Assembly (NCBI RefSeq): GCF_933775445.1
Contig: NW_026089450.1
Coordinates: 248,001-312,000 of the forward strand
Reading direction: 5' to 3'
Length of the DNA: 64,000 nucleotides
From: Argentina anserina
Taxonomy: Eukaryota; Streptophyta; Magnoliopsida; Rosales; Rosaceae
This document shows positions 12,986 through 27,517 of this stretch, piece by piece (position 1 is the first letter of the stretch; each line of letters opens with the position of its first letter). Made by a program: the position numbers and the translations under genes. The notes beneath the pieces are model-generated. The model worked only from the letters and a program-made list of their open reading frames with translations. It made no database searches and was not told the DNA's origin.

Positions 12986-14291
12986 GATACTCAGTTTGAA
13001 AGAAACACACTCCCACACTTGCAAAACTCTCAAATTATATAGAAACTCGCATCAGAAAGCCTTACAGAAAGATACTCAAACGAGAAATGAAAATATACAC
13101 AATTGGAATAGTAAAGATACGCAAACGATGTAACGATACTCAGATTGAATGAAACACACTCCCACACTTGCAAAACTCTCAAATACAATAGAAACTCGCA
13201 TCAGAAACCTTACAGAAAGATACTCAAACGAGAAATGAAAAGATACACAATTGGAATAGTAAAGATACGCAAACGATGTAAAGATACACAATTGGAATAG
13301 GAAAGATACGCAAACGATGTAAAGATACACAATTGGAATAGCAAAGATACGGAAACGATGTAAAGATACACAATTGGAATAGTAAAGATACTCAAACGAT
13401 GTAAAGATACTCAGTTTGAAAGAAACACACTCCCACACTTGCAAAACTCTCAAATACAATAGAAACTCGCATCAGAAGCCTTACAGAAAGATACTCAAAC
13501 GAGAAATGAAAAGATACACAATTGGAATAGTAAAGATACGCAAACGATGTAAAGATACACAATTGGAATAGCAAAGATACGGAAACAATGTAAAGATACA
13601 CAATTGGAATAGTAAAGATACTCAAACGATGTAAAGATACTCAGTTTGAAAGAAACACACTCCCACACTTGCAAAACTCTCAAATTCAATAGAAACTCGC
13701 ATCAGAAAGCCTTACAGAAAGATACTCAAACGAGAAATGAAAAGATACACAATTGGAATAGTAAAGATACGCAAACGAGAAATGAAAAGATACACAATTG
13801 GAATAGTAAAGATACACAAACGATGTAAAGATACACAATTGGAATAGTAAAGATACGCAAACGATGTCGAGATACACAATTGGAATAGTAAAGATACGCA
13901 AACGATGTAAAGATACTCAGTTTGAAAGAAACACACTCCCACACTTGCAAAACTCTCAAATTCAATAGAAACTCGCATCAGAAAGCCTTACAGAAAGATA
14001 CTCAAACGAGAAATGAAAAGATACTCAATTGGAATAGTAAAGATACGCAAACGATGTAAAAATACACAATTGGAATAGTAAAGATACGCAAACGATGTAA
14101 AGTTACTCAGTTTGATTGAAACACACTCCCACACTTGCAAAACTCTCAAATTCAATAGAAACTCGCATCAGAAAGCCTTACAGAAAGATACTCAAACGAG
14201 AAATGAAAAGATACTCAATTGGAAAAGTAAAGATACGCAAACGATGTAAAGATACACAATTGGAATAGTAAAGATACGCAAACGATGTAAA
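12986..14291 (+). repeat. Region II HOR, copy 2 (1306 bp; units 149, 271, 230, 276, 190, 190)
   Basis: The order matches 10459-11765 and differs from the following 1307-bp HORs in the 230-bp (agaagcc) unit and in the gatactcagattg C subtype at 13135. One A module near 13300 reads ggaatagga instead of ggaatagta. Confidence 0.88.
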
Positions 14292-15598
14292 GATACTCAG
14301 TTTGATTGAAACACACTCCCACACTTGCAAAACTCTCAAATTCAATAGAAACTCGCATCAGAAAGCCTTACAGAAAGATACTCAAACGAGAAATGAAAAG
14401 ATACACAATTGGAATAGTAAAGATACGTAAACGATGTAAAGATACTCAGTTTGAAAGAAACACACTCCCACACTTGCAAAACTCTCAAATACAATAGAAA
14501 CTCGCATAAGAAACCTTACAGAAAGATACTCAAACGAGAAATGAAAAGATACACAATTGGAATAGTAAAGATACGCAAACGATGTAAAGATACACAATTG
14601 GAATAGTAAAGATACGCAAACGATGTAAAGATACACAATTGGAATAGCAAAGATACGGAAACAATGTAAAGATACACAATTGGAATAGTAAAGATACTCA
14701 AACGATGTAAAGATACTCAGTTTGAAAGAAACACACTCCCACACTTGCAAAACTCTCAAATTCAATAGAAACTCGCATCAGAAAGCCTTACAGAAAGATA
14801 CTCAAACGAGAAATGAAAAGATACACAATTGGAATAGTAAAGATACGCAAACGATGTAAAGATACACAATTGGAATAGCAAAGATACGGAAACAATGTAA
14901 AGATACACAATTGGAATAGTAAAGATACTCAAACGATGTAAAGATACTCAGTTTGAAAGAAACACACTCCCACACTTGCAAAACTCTCAAATTCAATAGA
15001 AACTCGCATCAGAAAGCCTTACAGAAAGATACTCAAACGAGAAATGAAAAGATACACAATTGGAATAGTAAAGATACGCAAACGAGAAATGAAAAGATAC
15101 ACAATTGGAATAGTAAAGATACACAAACGATGTAAAGATACACAATTGGAATAGTAAAGATACGCAAACGATGTCGAGATACACAATTGGAATAGTAAAG
15201 ATACGCAAACGATGTAAAGATACTCAGTTTGAAAGAAACACACTCCCACACTTGCAAAACTCTCAAATTCAATAGAAACTCGCATCAGAAAGCCTTACAG
15301 AAAGATACTCAAACGAGAAATGAAAAGATACTCAATTGGAATAGTAAAGATACGCAAACGATGTAAAAATACACAATTGGAATAGTAAAGATACGCAAAC
15401 GATGTAAAGTTACTCAGTTTGATTGAAACACACTCCCACACTTGCAAAACTCTCAAATTCAATAGAAACTCGTATCAGAAAGCCTTACAGAAAGATACTC
15501 AAACGAGAAATGAAAAGATACTCAATTGGAAAAGTAAAGATACGCAAACGATGTAAAGATACACAATTGGAATAGTAAAGATACGCAAACGATGTAAA
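14292..15598 (+). repeat. 1307-bp HOR (units 149, 271, 231, 276, 190, 190)
   Basis: C-module starts are 14292, 14441, 14712, 14943, 15219 and 15409. It carries gcataagaaacc in the first unit, gatgtcga at about 15171-15178 and ggaaaagtaaag in the last unit. Its first C reads gattg where the other copies read gatgg. Confidence 0.92.
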
Positions 15599-16674
15599 GA
15601 TACTCAGTTTGATGGAAACACACTCCCACACTTGCAAAACTCTCAAATTCAATAGAAACTCGCATCAGAAAGCCTTACAGAAAGATACTCAAACGAGAAA
15701 TGAAAAGATACACAATTGGAATAGTAAAGATACGTAAACGATGTAAAGATACTCAGTTTGAAAGAAACACACTCCCACACTTGCAAAACTCTCAAATACA
15801 ATAGAAACTCGCATAAGAAACCTTACAGAAAGATACTCAAACGAGAAATGAAAAGATACACAATTGGAATAGTAAAGATACGCAAACGATGTAAAGATAC
15901 ACAATTGGAATAGTAAAGATACGCAAACGATGTAAAGATACACAATTGGAATAGCAAAGATACGGAAACAATGTAAAGATACACAATTGGAATAGTAAAG
16001 ATACTCAAACGATGTAAAGATACTCAGTTTGAAAGAAACACACTCCCACACTTGCAAAACTCTCAAATTCAATAGAAACTCGCATCAGAAAGCCTTACAG
16101 AAAGATACTCAAACGAGAAATGAAAAGATACACAATTGGAATAGTAAAGATACGCAAACGAGAAATGAAAAGATACACAATTGGAATAGTAAAGATACAC
16201 AAACGATGTAAAGATACACAATTGGAATAGTAAAGATACGCAAACGATGTCGAGATACACAATTGGAATAGTAAAGATACGCAAACGATGTAAAGATACT
16301 CAGTTTGAAAGAAACACACTCCCACACTTGCAAAACTCTCAAATTCAATAGAAACTCGCATCAGAAAGCCTTACAGAAAGATACTCAAACGAGAAATGAA
16401 AAGATACTCAATTGGAATAGTAAAGATACGCAAACGATGTAAAAATACACAATTGGAATAGTAAAGATACGCAAACGATGTAAAGTTACTCAGTTTGATT
16501 GAAACACACTCCCACACTTGCAAAACTCTCAAATTCAATAGAAACTCGCATCAGAAAGCCTTACAGAAAGATACTCAAACGAGAAATGAAAAGATACTCA
16601 ATTGGAAAAATAAAGATACGCAAACGATGTAAAGATACACAATTGGAATAGTAAAGATACGCAAACGATGTAAA
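15599..16674 (+). repeat. 1076-bp HOR (units 149, 271, 276, 190, 190)
   Basis: It is identical in order to the 1307-bp HOR but lacks the 231-bp unit. Its last unit has ggaaaaataaag rather than ggaaaagtaaag. Both features are shared with the other 1076-bp copy at 17982. Confidence 0.92.
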
Positions 16675-17981
16675 GATACTCAGTTTGATGGAAACACACT
16701 CCCACACTTGCAAAACTCTCAAATTCAATAGAAACTCGCATCAGAAAGCCTTACAGAAAGATACTCAAACGAGAAATGAAAAGATACACAATTGGAATAG
16801 TAAAGATACGTAAACGATGTAAAGATACTCAGTTTGAAAGAAACACACTCCCACACTTGCAAAACTCTCAAATACAATAGAAACTCGCATAAGAAACCTT
16901 ACAGAAAGATACTCAAACGAGAAATGAAAAGATACACAATTGGAATAGTAAAGATACGCAAACGATGTAAAGATACACAATTGGAATAGTAAAGATACGC
17001 AAACGATGTAAAGATACACAATTGGAATAGCAAAGATACGGAAACAATGTAAAGATACACAATTGGAATAGTAAAGATACTCAAACGATGTAAAGATACT
17101 CAGTTTGAAAGAAACACACTCCCACACTTGCAAAACTCTCAAATTCAATAGAAACTCGCATCAGAAAGCCTTACAGAAAGATACTCAAACGAGAAATGAA
17201 AAGATACACAATTGGAATAGTAAAGATACGCAAACGATGTAAAGATACACAATTGGAATAGCAAAGATACGGAAACAATGTAAAGATACACAATTGGAAT
17301 AGTAAAGATACTCAAACGATGTAAAGATACTCAGTTTGAAAGAAACACACTCCCACACTTGCAAAACTCTCAAATTCAATAGAAACTCGCATCAGAAAGC
17401 CTTACAGAAAGATACTCAAACGAGAAATGAAAAGATACACAATTGGAATAGTAAAGATACGCAAACGAGAAATGAAAAGATACACAATTGGAATAGTAAA
17501 GATACACAAACGATGTAAAGATACACAATTGGAATAGTAAAGATACGCAAACGATGTCGAGATACACAATTGGAATAGTAAAGATACGCAAACGATGTAA
17601 AGATACTCAGTTTGAAAGAAACACACTCCCACACTTGCAAAACTCTCAAATTCAATAGAAACTCGCATCAGAAAGCCTTACAGAAAGATACTCAAACGAG
17701 AAATGAAAAGATACTCAATTGGAATAGTAAAGATACGCAAACGATATAAAAATACACAATTGGAATAGTAAAGATACGCAAACGATGTAAAGTTACTCAG
17801 TTTGATTGAAACACACTCCCACACTTGCAAAACTCTCAAATTCAATAGAAACTCGCATCAGAAAGCCTTACAGAAAGATACTCAAACGAGAAATGAAAAG
17901 ATACTCAATTGGAAAAGTAAAGATACGCAAACGATGTAAAGATACACAATTGGAATAGTAAAGATACGCAAACGATGTAAA
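16675..17981 (+). repeat. 1307-bp HOR, second alternating copy
   Basis: Units are 149, 271, 231, 276, 190, 190. It lies exactly 2383 bp after the copy at 14292 and shares ggaaaagtaaag with it. A private gatataaaaatac variant lies near 17743. Confidence 0.92.
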
Positions 17982-19057
17982 GATACTCAGTTTGATGGAA
18001 ACACACTCCCACACTTGCAAAACTCTCAAATTCAATAGAAACTCGCATCAGAAAGCCTTACAGAAAGATACTCAAACGAGAAATGAAAAGATACACAATT
18101 GGAATAGTAAAGATACGTAAACGATGTAAAGATACTCAGTTTGAAAGAAACACACTCCCACACTTGCAAAACTCTCAAATACAATAGAAACTCGCATAAG
18201 AAACCTTACAGAAAGATACTCAAACGAGAAATGAAAAGATACACAATTGGAATAGTAAAGATACGCAAACGATGTAAAGATACACAATTGGAATAGTAAA
18301 GATACGCAAACGATGTAAAGATACACAATTGGAATAGCAAAGATACGGAAACAATGTAAAGATACACAATTGGAATAGTAAAGATACTCAAACGATGTAA
18401 AGATACTCAGTTTGAAAGAAACACACTCCCACACTTGCAAAACTCTCAAATTCAATAGAAACTCGCATCAGAAAGCCTTACAGAAAGATACTCAAACGAG
18501 AAATGAAAAGATACACAATTGGAATAGTAAAGATACGCAAACGAGAAATGAAAAGATACACAATTGGAATAGTAAAGATACACAAACGATGTAAAGATAC
18601 ACAATTGGAATAGTAAAGATACGCAAACGATGTCGAGATACACAATTGGAATAGTAAAGATACGCAAACGATGTAAAGATACTCAGTTTGAAAGAAACAC
18701 ACTCCCACACTTGCAAAACTCTCAAATTCAATAGAAACTCGCATCAGAAAGCCTTACAGAAAGATACTCAAACGAGAAATGAAAAGATACTCAATTGGAA
18801 TAGTAAAGATACGCAAACGATGTAAAAATACACAATTGGAATAGTAAAGATACGCAAACGATGTAAAGTTACTCAGTTTGATTGAAACACACTCCCACAC
18901 TTGCAAAACTCTCAAATTCAATAGAAATTCGCATCAGAAAGCCTTACAGAAAGATACTCAAACGAGAAATGAAAAGATACTCAATTGGAAAAATAAAGAT
19001 ACGCAAACGATGTAAAGATACACAATTGGAATAGTAAAGATACGCAAACGATGTAAA
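17982..19057 (+). repeat. 1076-bp HOR, second alternating copy
   Basis: Units are 149, 271, 276, 190, 190. It lies 2383 bp after the copy at 15599 and shares ggaaaaataaag with it. A private gaaattcgcatcag variant lies near 18925. Confidence 0.92.
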
Positions 19058-20364
19058 GATACTCAGTTTGATGGAAACACACTCCCACACTTGCAAAACT
19101 CTCAAATTCAATAGAAACTCGCATCAGAAAGCCTTACAGAAAGATACTCAAACGAGAAATGAAAAGATACACAATTGGAATAGTAAAGATACGTAAACGA
19201 TGTAAAGATACTCAGTTTGAAAGAAACACACTCCCACACTTGCAAAACTCTCAAATACAATAGAAACTCGCATAAGAAACCTTATAGAAAGATACTCAAA
19301 CGAGAAATGAAAAGATACACAATTGGAATAGTAAAGATACGCAAACGATGTAAAGATACACAATTGGAATAGTAAAGATACGCAAACGATGTAAAGATAC
19401 ACAATTGGAATAGCAAAGATACGGAAACAATGTAAAGATACACAATTGGAATAGTAAAGATACTCAAACGATGTAAAGATACTCAGTTTGAAAGAAACAC
19501 ACTCCCACACTTGCAAAACTCTCAAATTCAATAGAAACTCGCATCAGAAAGCCTTACAGAAAGATACTCAAACGAGAAATGAAAAGATACACAATTGGAA
19601 TAGTAAAGATACGCAAACGATGTAAAGATACACAATTGGAATAGCAAAGATACGGAAACAATGTAAAGATACACAATTGGAATAGTAAAGATACTCAAAC
19701 GATGTAAAGATACTCAGTTTGAAAGAAACACACTCCCACACTTGCAAAACTCTCAAATTCAATAGAAACTCGCATCAGAAAGCCTTACAGAAAGATACTC
19801 AAACGAGAAATGAAAAGATACACAATTGGAATAGTAAAGATACGCAAACGAGAAATGAAAAGATACACAATTGGAATAGTAAAGATACACAAACGATGTA
19901 AAGATACACAATTGGAATAGTAAAGATACGCAAACGATGAAAAGATACACAATTGGAATAGTAAAGATACGCAAACGATGTAAAGATACTCAGTTTGAAA
20001 GAAACACACTCCCACACTTGCAAAACTCTCAAATTCAATAGAAACTCGCATCAGAAAGCCTTACAGAAAGATACTCAAACGAGAAATGAAAAGATACTCA
20101 ATTGGAATAGTAAAGATACGCAAACGATGTAAAAATACACAATTGGAATAGTAAAGATACGCAAACGATGTAAAGTTACTCAGTTTGATTGAAACACACT
20201 CCCACACTTGCAAAACTCTCAAATTCAATAGAAACTCGCATCAGAAAGCCTTACAGAAAGATACTCAAACGAGAAATGAAAAGATACTCAATTGGAAAAG
20301 TAAAGATACGCAAACGATGTAAAGATACACAATTGGAATAGTAAAGACACGCAAACGATGTAAA
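19058..20364 (+). repeat. 1307-bp HOR, third copy, missing the gatgtcga marker
   Basis: The order is the usual 149, 271, 231, 276, 190, 190. Where the other copies read gatgtcga, this one reads gatgaaaa (about 19937-19944). It also has private cttatagaaag near 19282. The block ends where the gaagg and gattgaatg subtypes of region III begin. Confidence 0.9.
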
Positions 20365-22483
20365 GATACTCAGTTTGAAGGAAACACACTCCCACACTTG
20401 CAAAACACTCAAATTCAATAGAAACTCGCATCAGAAAGCCTTACAGAAAGATACTCAAACGAGAAATGAAAAGATACACAATTGGAATAGTAAAGATACG
20501 CAAACGATGTAACGATACTCAGATTGAATGAAACACACTCCCACACTTGCAAAACTCTCAAATAAAATAGAAACTCGCATCAGAAGCCTTACAGAAAGAT
20601 ACTCAAACGAGAAATGAAAAGATACACAATTGGAATAGTAAAGATACGCAAACGATGTAAACATACACAATTGGAATAATAAAGATACGCAAACGATGTA
20701 AAGATACTCAGTTTGAAAGAAACACACTCCCACACTTTCAAAACTCTCAAATTCAATAGAAACTTGCATCAGAAAGCCTTACAGAAAGATACTCAAACGA
20801 CAAATGAAAAGATACACAATTGGAATAGTAAAGATACGCAAACGATGTAAAGATACACAATTGGAATAGCAAAGATACGGAAACGATGTAAAGATACACA
20901 ATTGGAATAGTAAAGATACTCAAACGATGTAAAGATACTCAGTTTGAAAGAAACACACTCCCACACTTGCAAAACTCTCAAATACAATAGAAACTCGCAT
21001 CAGAAGCCTTACAGAAAGATACTCAAACGAGAAATGAAAAGATACACAATTGGAATAGTAAATATACGCAAACGAGAAATGAAAAGATACACAATTGGAA
21101 TAGTAAAGATACTCAAACGAGAAATGAAAAGATACACAATTGGAATAGTAAAGATACGCAAACGATGTAAAAATACACAATTGGAATAGTAAAGATACGC
21201 AAACGATGTAAAGATACTCAGGTTGATTGAAACACACTCCCACACTTGCAAAACTCTCAAATTCAATAGAAACTTGCATCAGAAAGCCTTACAGAAAGAT
21301 ACTCAAACGAGAAATGAAAAGATACACAATTGGAATAGTAAAGATACGCAAACGATGTAAAGATACTCAGTTTGAAAGAAACACACTCCCACACTTGCAA
21401 AACTCTCAAATTCAATAGAAACTCGCATCAGAAAGCCTTACAGAAAGATACTCAAACGAGAAATGAAAAGATACACAATTGGAATAGTAAAGATACGCAA
21501 ACGATGTAAAGATACACAATTGGAATAGTAAAGATACGCAAACGATGTAAAGATACTCAGTTTGAAAGAAACACACTCCCACACTTGCAAAACTCTCAAA
21601 TTCAATAGAAACTCGCATCAGAAAGCCTTACAGAAAGATACTCAAACGAGAAATGAAAAGATACACAATTGGAATAGTAAAGATACGCAAACGAGAAATG
21701 AAAAGATACACAATTGGAATAGTAAAGATACACAAACGATGTAAAGATACACAATTGGAATAGTAAAGATACGCAAACGATGTCGAGATACACAATTGGA
21801 ATAGTAAAGATACGCAAACGATGTAAAGATACTCAGTTTGAAAGAAACACACTCCCACACTTTCAAAACTCTCAAATTCAATAGAAACTCGCATCAGAAA
21901 GCCTTACAGAAAGATACTCAAACGAGAAATGAAAGATACACAATTGGAATAGTAAAGATACGCAAACGAGAAATGAAAAGATACACAATTGGAATAGTAA
22001 AGATACACAAACGATGTAAAGATACACAATTGGAATAGTAAAGATACGCAAACGATGTCGAGATACACAATTGGAATAGTAAAGATACGCAAACGATGTA
22101 AAGATACTCAGTTTGAAAGAAACACACTCCCACACTTGCAAAACTCTCAAATTCAATAGAAACTCGCATCAGAAAGCCTTACAGAAAGATACTCAAACGA
22201 GAAATGAAAACATACTCAATTGGAATAGTAAAGATACGCAAACGATGTAAAAATACACAATTGGAATAGTAAAGATACGCAAACGATGTAAAGTTACTCA
22301 GTTTGATTGAAACACACTCCCACACTTGCAAAAACTCTCAAATTCAATAGAAACTCGCATCAGAAAGCCTTACAGAAAGATACTCAAACGAGAAATGAAA
22401 AGATACTCAATTGGAAAAGTAAAGATACGCAAACGATGTAAAGATACACAATTGGAATAGTAAAGACACGCAAACGATGTAAA
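20365..22483 (+). repeat. Region III HOR, 2119-bp version
   Basis: Units are 149, 189, 231, 279, 149, 190, 276, 275, 190, 191. The 279-bp unit has two 45-bp A-B' dimers in tandem. The 276-bp unit is directly duplicated as a 275-bp copy (21552-21827 and 21828-22102), the second with a 1-bp deletion near 21934. The final unit has a 1-bp insertion in caaaaactc near 22330. Confidence 0.88.
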
Positions 22484-24326
22484 GATACTCAGTTTGAAGG
22501 AAACACACTCCCACACTTGCAAAACACTCAAATTCAATAGAAACTCGCATCAGAAAGCCTTACAGAAAGATACTCAAACGAGAAATGAAAAGATACACAA
22601 TTGGAATAGTAAAGATACGCAAACGATGTAACGATACTCAGATTGAATGAAACACACTCCCACACTTGCAAAACTCTCAAATAAAATAGAAACTCGCATC
22701 AGAAGCCTTACAGAAAGATACTCAAACGAGAAATGAAAAGATACACAATTGGAATAGTAAAGATACGCAAACGATGTAAACATACACAATTGGAATAATA
22801 AAGATACGCAAACGATGTAAAGATACTCAGTTTGAAAGAAACACACTCCCACACTTTCAAAACTCTCAAATTCAATAGAAACTTGCATCAGAAAGCCTTA
22901 CAGAAAGATACTCAAACGACAAATGAAAAGATACACAATTGGAATAGTAAAGATACGCAAACGATGTAAAGATACACAATTGGAATAGCAAAGATACGGA
23001 AACGATGTAAAGATACACAATTGGAATAGTAAAGATACTCAAACGATGTAAAGATACTCAGTTTGAAAGAAAACACACTCCCACACTTGCAAAACTCTCA
23101 AATACAATAGAAACTCGCATCAGAAGCCTTACAGAAAGATACTCAAACGAGAAATGAAAAGATACACAATTGGATAGTAAATATACGCAAACGAGAAATG
23201 AAAAGATACACAATTGGAATAGTAAAGATACTCAAACGAGAAATGAAAAGATACACAATTGGAATAGTAAAGATACGCAAACGATGTAAAAATACACAAT
23301 TGGAATAGTAAAGATACGCAAACGATGTAAAGATACTCAGGTTGATTGAAACACACTCCCACACTTGCAAAACTCTCAAATTCAATAGAAACTTGCATCA
23401 GAAAGCCTTACAGAAAGATACTCAAACGAGAAATGAAAAGATACACAATTGGAATAGTAAAGATACGCAAACGATGTAAAGATACTCAGTTTGAAAGAAA
23501 CACACTCCCACACTTGCAAAACTCTCAAATTCAATAGAAACTCGCATCAGAAAGCCTTACAGAAAGATACTCAAACGAGAAATGAAAAGATACACAATTG
23601 GAATAGTAAAGATACGCAAACGATGTAAAGATACACAATTGGAATAGTAAAGATACGCAAACGATGTAAAGATACTCAGTTTGAAAGAAACACACTCCCA
23701 CACTTGCAAAACTCTCAAATTCAATAGAAACTCGCATCAGAAAGCCTTACAGAAAGATACTCAAACGAGAAATGAAAAGATACACAATTGGAATAGTAAA
23801 GATACGCAAACGAGAAATGAAAAGATACACAATTGGAATAGTAAAGATACACAAACGATGTAAAGATACACAATTGGAATAGTAAAGATACGCAAACGAT
23901 GTCGAGATACACAATTGGAATAGTAAAGATACGCAAACGATGTAAAGATACTCAGTTTGAAAGAAACACACTCCCACACTTTCAAAACTCTCAAATTCAA
24001 TAGAAACTCGCATCAGAAAGCCTTACAGAAAGATACTCAAACGAGAAATGAAAAGATACTCAATTGGAATAGTAAAGATACGCAAACGATGTAAAAATAC
24101 ACAATTGGAATAGTAAAGATACGCAAACGATGTAAAGATACTCAGTTTGATTGAAACACACTCCCACACTTGCAAAACTCTCAAATTCAATAGAAACTCG
24201 CATCAGAAAGCCTTACAGAAAGATACTCAAACGAGAAATGAAAAGATACTCAATTGGAAAAGTAAAGATACGCAAACGATGTAAAGATACACAATTGGAA
24301 TAGTAAAGATACGCAAACGATGTAAA
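22484..24326 (+). repeat. Region III HOR, 1843-bp version
   Basis: Units are 149, 189, 231, 279, 149, 190, 276, 190, 190. It is collinear with 20365-22483 at an offset of 2119 bp, but with a single 276-bp unit. Two private 1-bp indels compensate in the 279-bp unit: gaaaacacac near 23070 and ggatagtaaat near 23173. Confidence 0.88.
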
Positions 24327-26210
24327 GATAGTCAGTTTGATGGAAACACACTCCCACACTTGCAAAACTCTCAAATTCAATAGAAACTCGCATCAGAAAG
24401 CCTTACAGAAAGATACTCAAACGAGAAATGAAAAGATACACAATTGGAATAGTAAAGATACGTAAACGATGTAAAGATACTCAGTTTGAAAGAAACACAC
24501 TCCCACACTTGCAAAACTCTCAAATACAATAGAAACTCGCATAAGAAACCTTACAGAAAGATACTCAAACGAGAAATGAAAAGATACACAATTGGAATAG
24601 TAAAGATACGCAAACGATGTAAAGATACACAATTGGAATAGTAAAGATACGCAAACGATGTAAAGATACACAATTGGAATAGCAAAGATACGGAAACAAT
24701 GTAAAGATACACAATTGGAATAGTAAAGATACTCAAACGATGTAAAGATACTCAGTTTGAAAGAAACACACTCCCACACTTGCAAAACTCTCAAATTCAA
24801 TAGAAACTCGCATCAGAAAGCCTTACAGAAAGATACTCAAACGAGAAATGAAAAGATACACAATTGGAATAGTAAAGATACTCAAACGATGTAAAGATAC
24901 ACAATTGGAATAGTAAAGATACTCAAACGATGTAAAGATACTCAGTTTGAAAGAAACACACTCCCACACTTGCAAAACTCTCAAATACAATAGAAACTCG
25001 CATCAGAAGCCTTACAGAAAGATACTCAAACGAGAAATGAAAAGATACACAATTGGAATAGTAAATATACGCAAACGAGAAATGAAAAGATACACAATTG
25101 GAATAGTAAAGATACTCAAACGAGAAATGAAAAGATACACAATTGGAATAGTAAAGATACGCAAACGATGTAAAAATACACAATTGGAATAGTAAAGATA
25201 CGCAAACGATGTAAAGATACTCAGGTTGATTGAAACACACTCCCACACTTGCAAAACTCTCAAATTCAATAGAAACTTGCATCAGAAAGCCTTACAGAAA
25301 GATACTCAAACGAGAAATGAAAAGATACACAATTGGAATAGTAAAGATACGCAAACGATGTAAAGATACTCAGTTTGAAAGAAACACACTCCCACACTTG
25401 CAAAACTCTCAAATTCAATAGAAACTCGCATCAGAAAGCCTTACAGAAAGATACTCAAACGAGAAATGAAAAGATACACAATTGGAATAGTAAAGATACG
25501 CAAACGATGTAAAGATACACAATTGGAATAGTAAAGATACGCAAACGATGTAAAGATACTCAGTTTGAAAGAAACACACTCCCACACTTGCAAAACTCTC
25601 AAATTCAATAGAAACTCGCATCAGAAAGCCTTACAGAAAGATACTCAAACGAGAAATGAAAAGATACACAATTGGAATAGTAAAGATACGCAAACGAGAA
25701 ATGAAAAGATACACAATTGGAATAGTAAAGATACACAAACGATGTAAAGATACACAATTGGAATAGTAAAGATACGCAAACGATGTCGAGATACACAATT
25801 GGAATAGTAAAGATACGCAAACGATGTAAAGATACTCAGTTTGAAAGAAACACACTCCCACACTTTCAAAACTCTCAAATTCAATAGAAACTCGCATCAG
25901 AAAGCCTTACAGAAAGATACTCAAACGAGAAATGAAAAGATACTCAATTGGAATAGTAAAGATACGCAAACGATGTAAAAATACACAATTGGAATAGTAA
26001 AGATACGCAAACGATGTAAAGATACTCAGTTTGATTGAAACACACTCCCACACTTGCAAAACTCTCAAATTCAATAGAAACTCGCATCAGAAAGCCTTAC
26101 AGAAAGATACTCAAACGAGAAATGAAAAGATACTCAATTGGAAAAGTAAAGATACGCAAACGATGTAAAGATACACAATTGGAATAGTAAAGATACGCAA
26201 ACGATGTAAA
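24327..26210 (+). repeat. Region III HOR, 1884-bp version
   Basis: Units are 149, 271, 190, 279, 149, 190, 276, 190, 190. It combines the 149-271 start of region II HORs with the 279-149-190-276 core of region III. Its first C module starts gatagtcag, a subtype seen only at 24327, 26211 and 27518. Confidence 0.88.
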
Positions 26211-27517
26211 GATAGTCAGTTTGATGGAAACACACTCCCACACTTGCAAAACTCTCAAATTCAATAGAAACTCGCATCAGAAAGCCTTACAGAAAGATAC
26301 TCAAACGAGAAATGAAAAGATACACAATTGGAATAGTAAAGATACGTAAACGATGTAAAGATACTCAGTTTGAAAGAAACACACTCCCACACTTGCAAAA
26401 CTCTCAAATACAATAGAAACTCGCATAAGAAACCTTACAGAAAGATACTCAAACGAGAAATGAAAAGATACACAATTGGAATAGTAAAGATACGCAAACG
26501 ATGTAAAGATACACAATTGGAATAGTAAAGATACGCAAACGATGTAAAGATACACAATTGGAATAGCAAAGATACGGAAACAATGTAAAGATACACAATT
26601 GGAATAGTAAAGATACTCAAACGATGTAAAGATACTCAGTTTGAAAGAAACACACTCCCACACTTGCAAAACTCTCAAATTCAATAGAAACTCGCATCAG
26701 AAAGCCTTACAGAAAGATACTCAAACGAGAAATGAAAAGATACACAATTGGAATAGTAAAGATACTCAAACGATGTAAAGATACACAATTGGAATAGTAA
26801 AGATACGCAAACGATGTAAAGATACACAATTGGAATAGTAAAGATACGCAAACGATGTAAAGATACTCAGTTTGAAAGAAACACACTCCCACACTTGCAA
26901 AACTCTCAAATTCAATAGAAACTCGCATCAGAAAGCCTTACAGAAAGATACTCAAACGAGAAATGAAAAGATACACAATTGGAATAGTAAAGATACGTAA
27001 ACGAGAAATGAAAAGATACACAATTGGAATAGTAAAGATACACAAACGATGTAAAGATACACAATTGGAATAGTAAAGATACGCAAACGATGTCGAGATA
27101 CACAATTGGAATAGTAAAGATACGCAAACGATGTAAAGATACTCAGTTTGAAAGAAACACACTCCCACACTTTCAAAACTCTCAAATTCAATAGAAACTC
27201 GCATCAGAAAGCCTTACAGAAAGATACTCAAACGAGAAATGAAAAGATACTCAATTGGAATAGTAAAGATACGCAAACGATGTAAAGATACACAATTGGA
27301 ATAGTAAAGATACGCAAACGATGTAAAGATACTCAGTTTGATTGAAACACACTCCCACACTTGCAAAACTCTCAAATTCAATAGAAACTCGCATCAGAAA
27401 GCCTTACAGAAAGATACTCAAACGAGAAATGAAAAGATACTCAATTGGAAAAGTAAAGATACGCAAACGATGTAAAGATACACAATTGGAATAGTAAAGA
27501 TACGCAAACGATGTAAA
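26211..27517 (+). repeat. Region III HOR, 1307-bp version
   Basis: Units are 149, 271, 231, 276, 190, 190, the same order as the region II 1307-bp HOR but with the gatagtcag first C. Its 276-bp unit holds the most distal gatgtcga marker (about 27090-27097). Confidence 0.88.
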
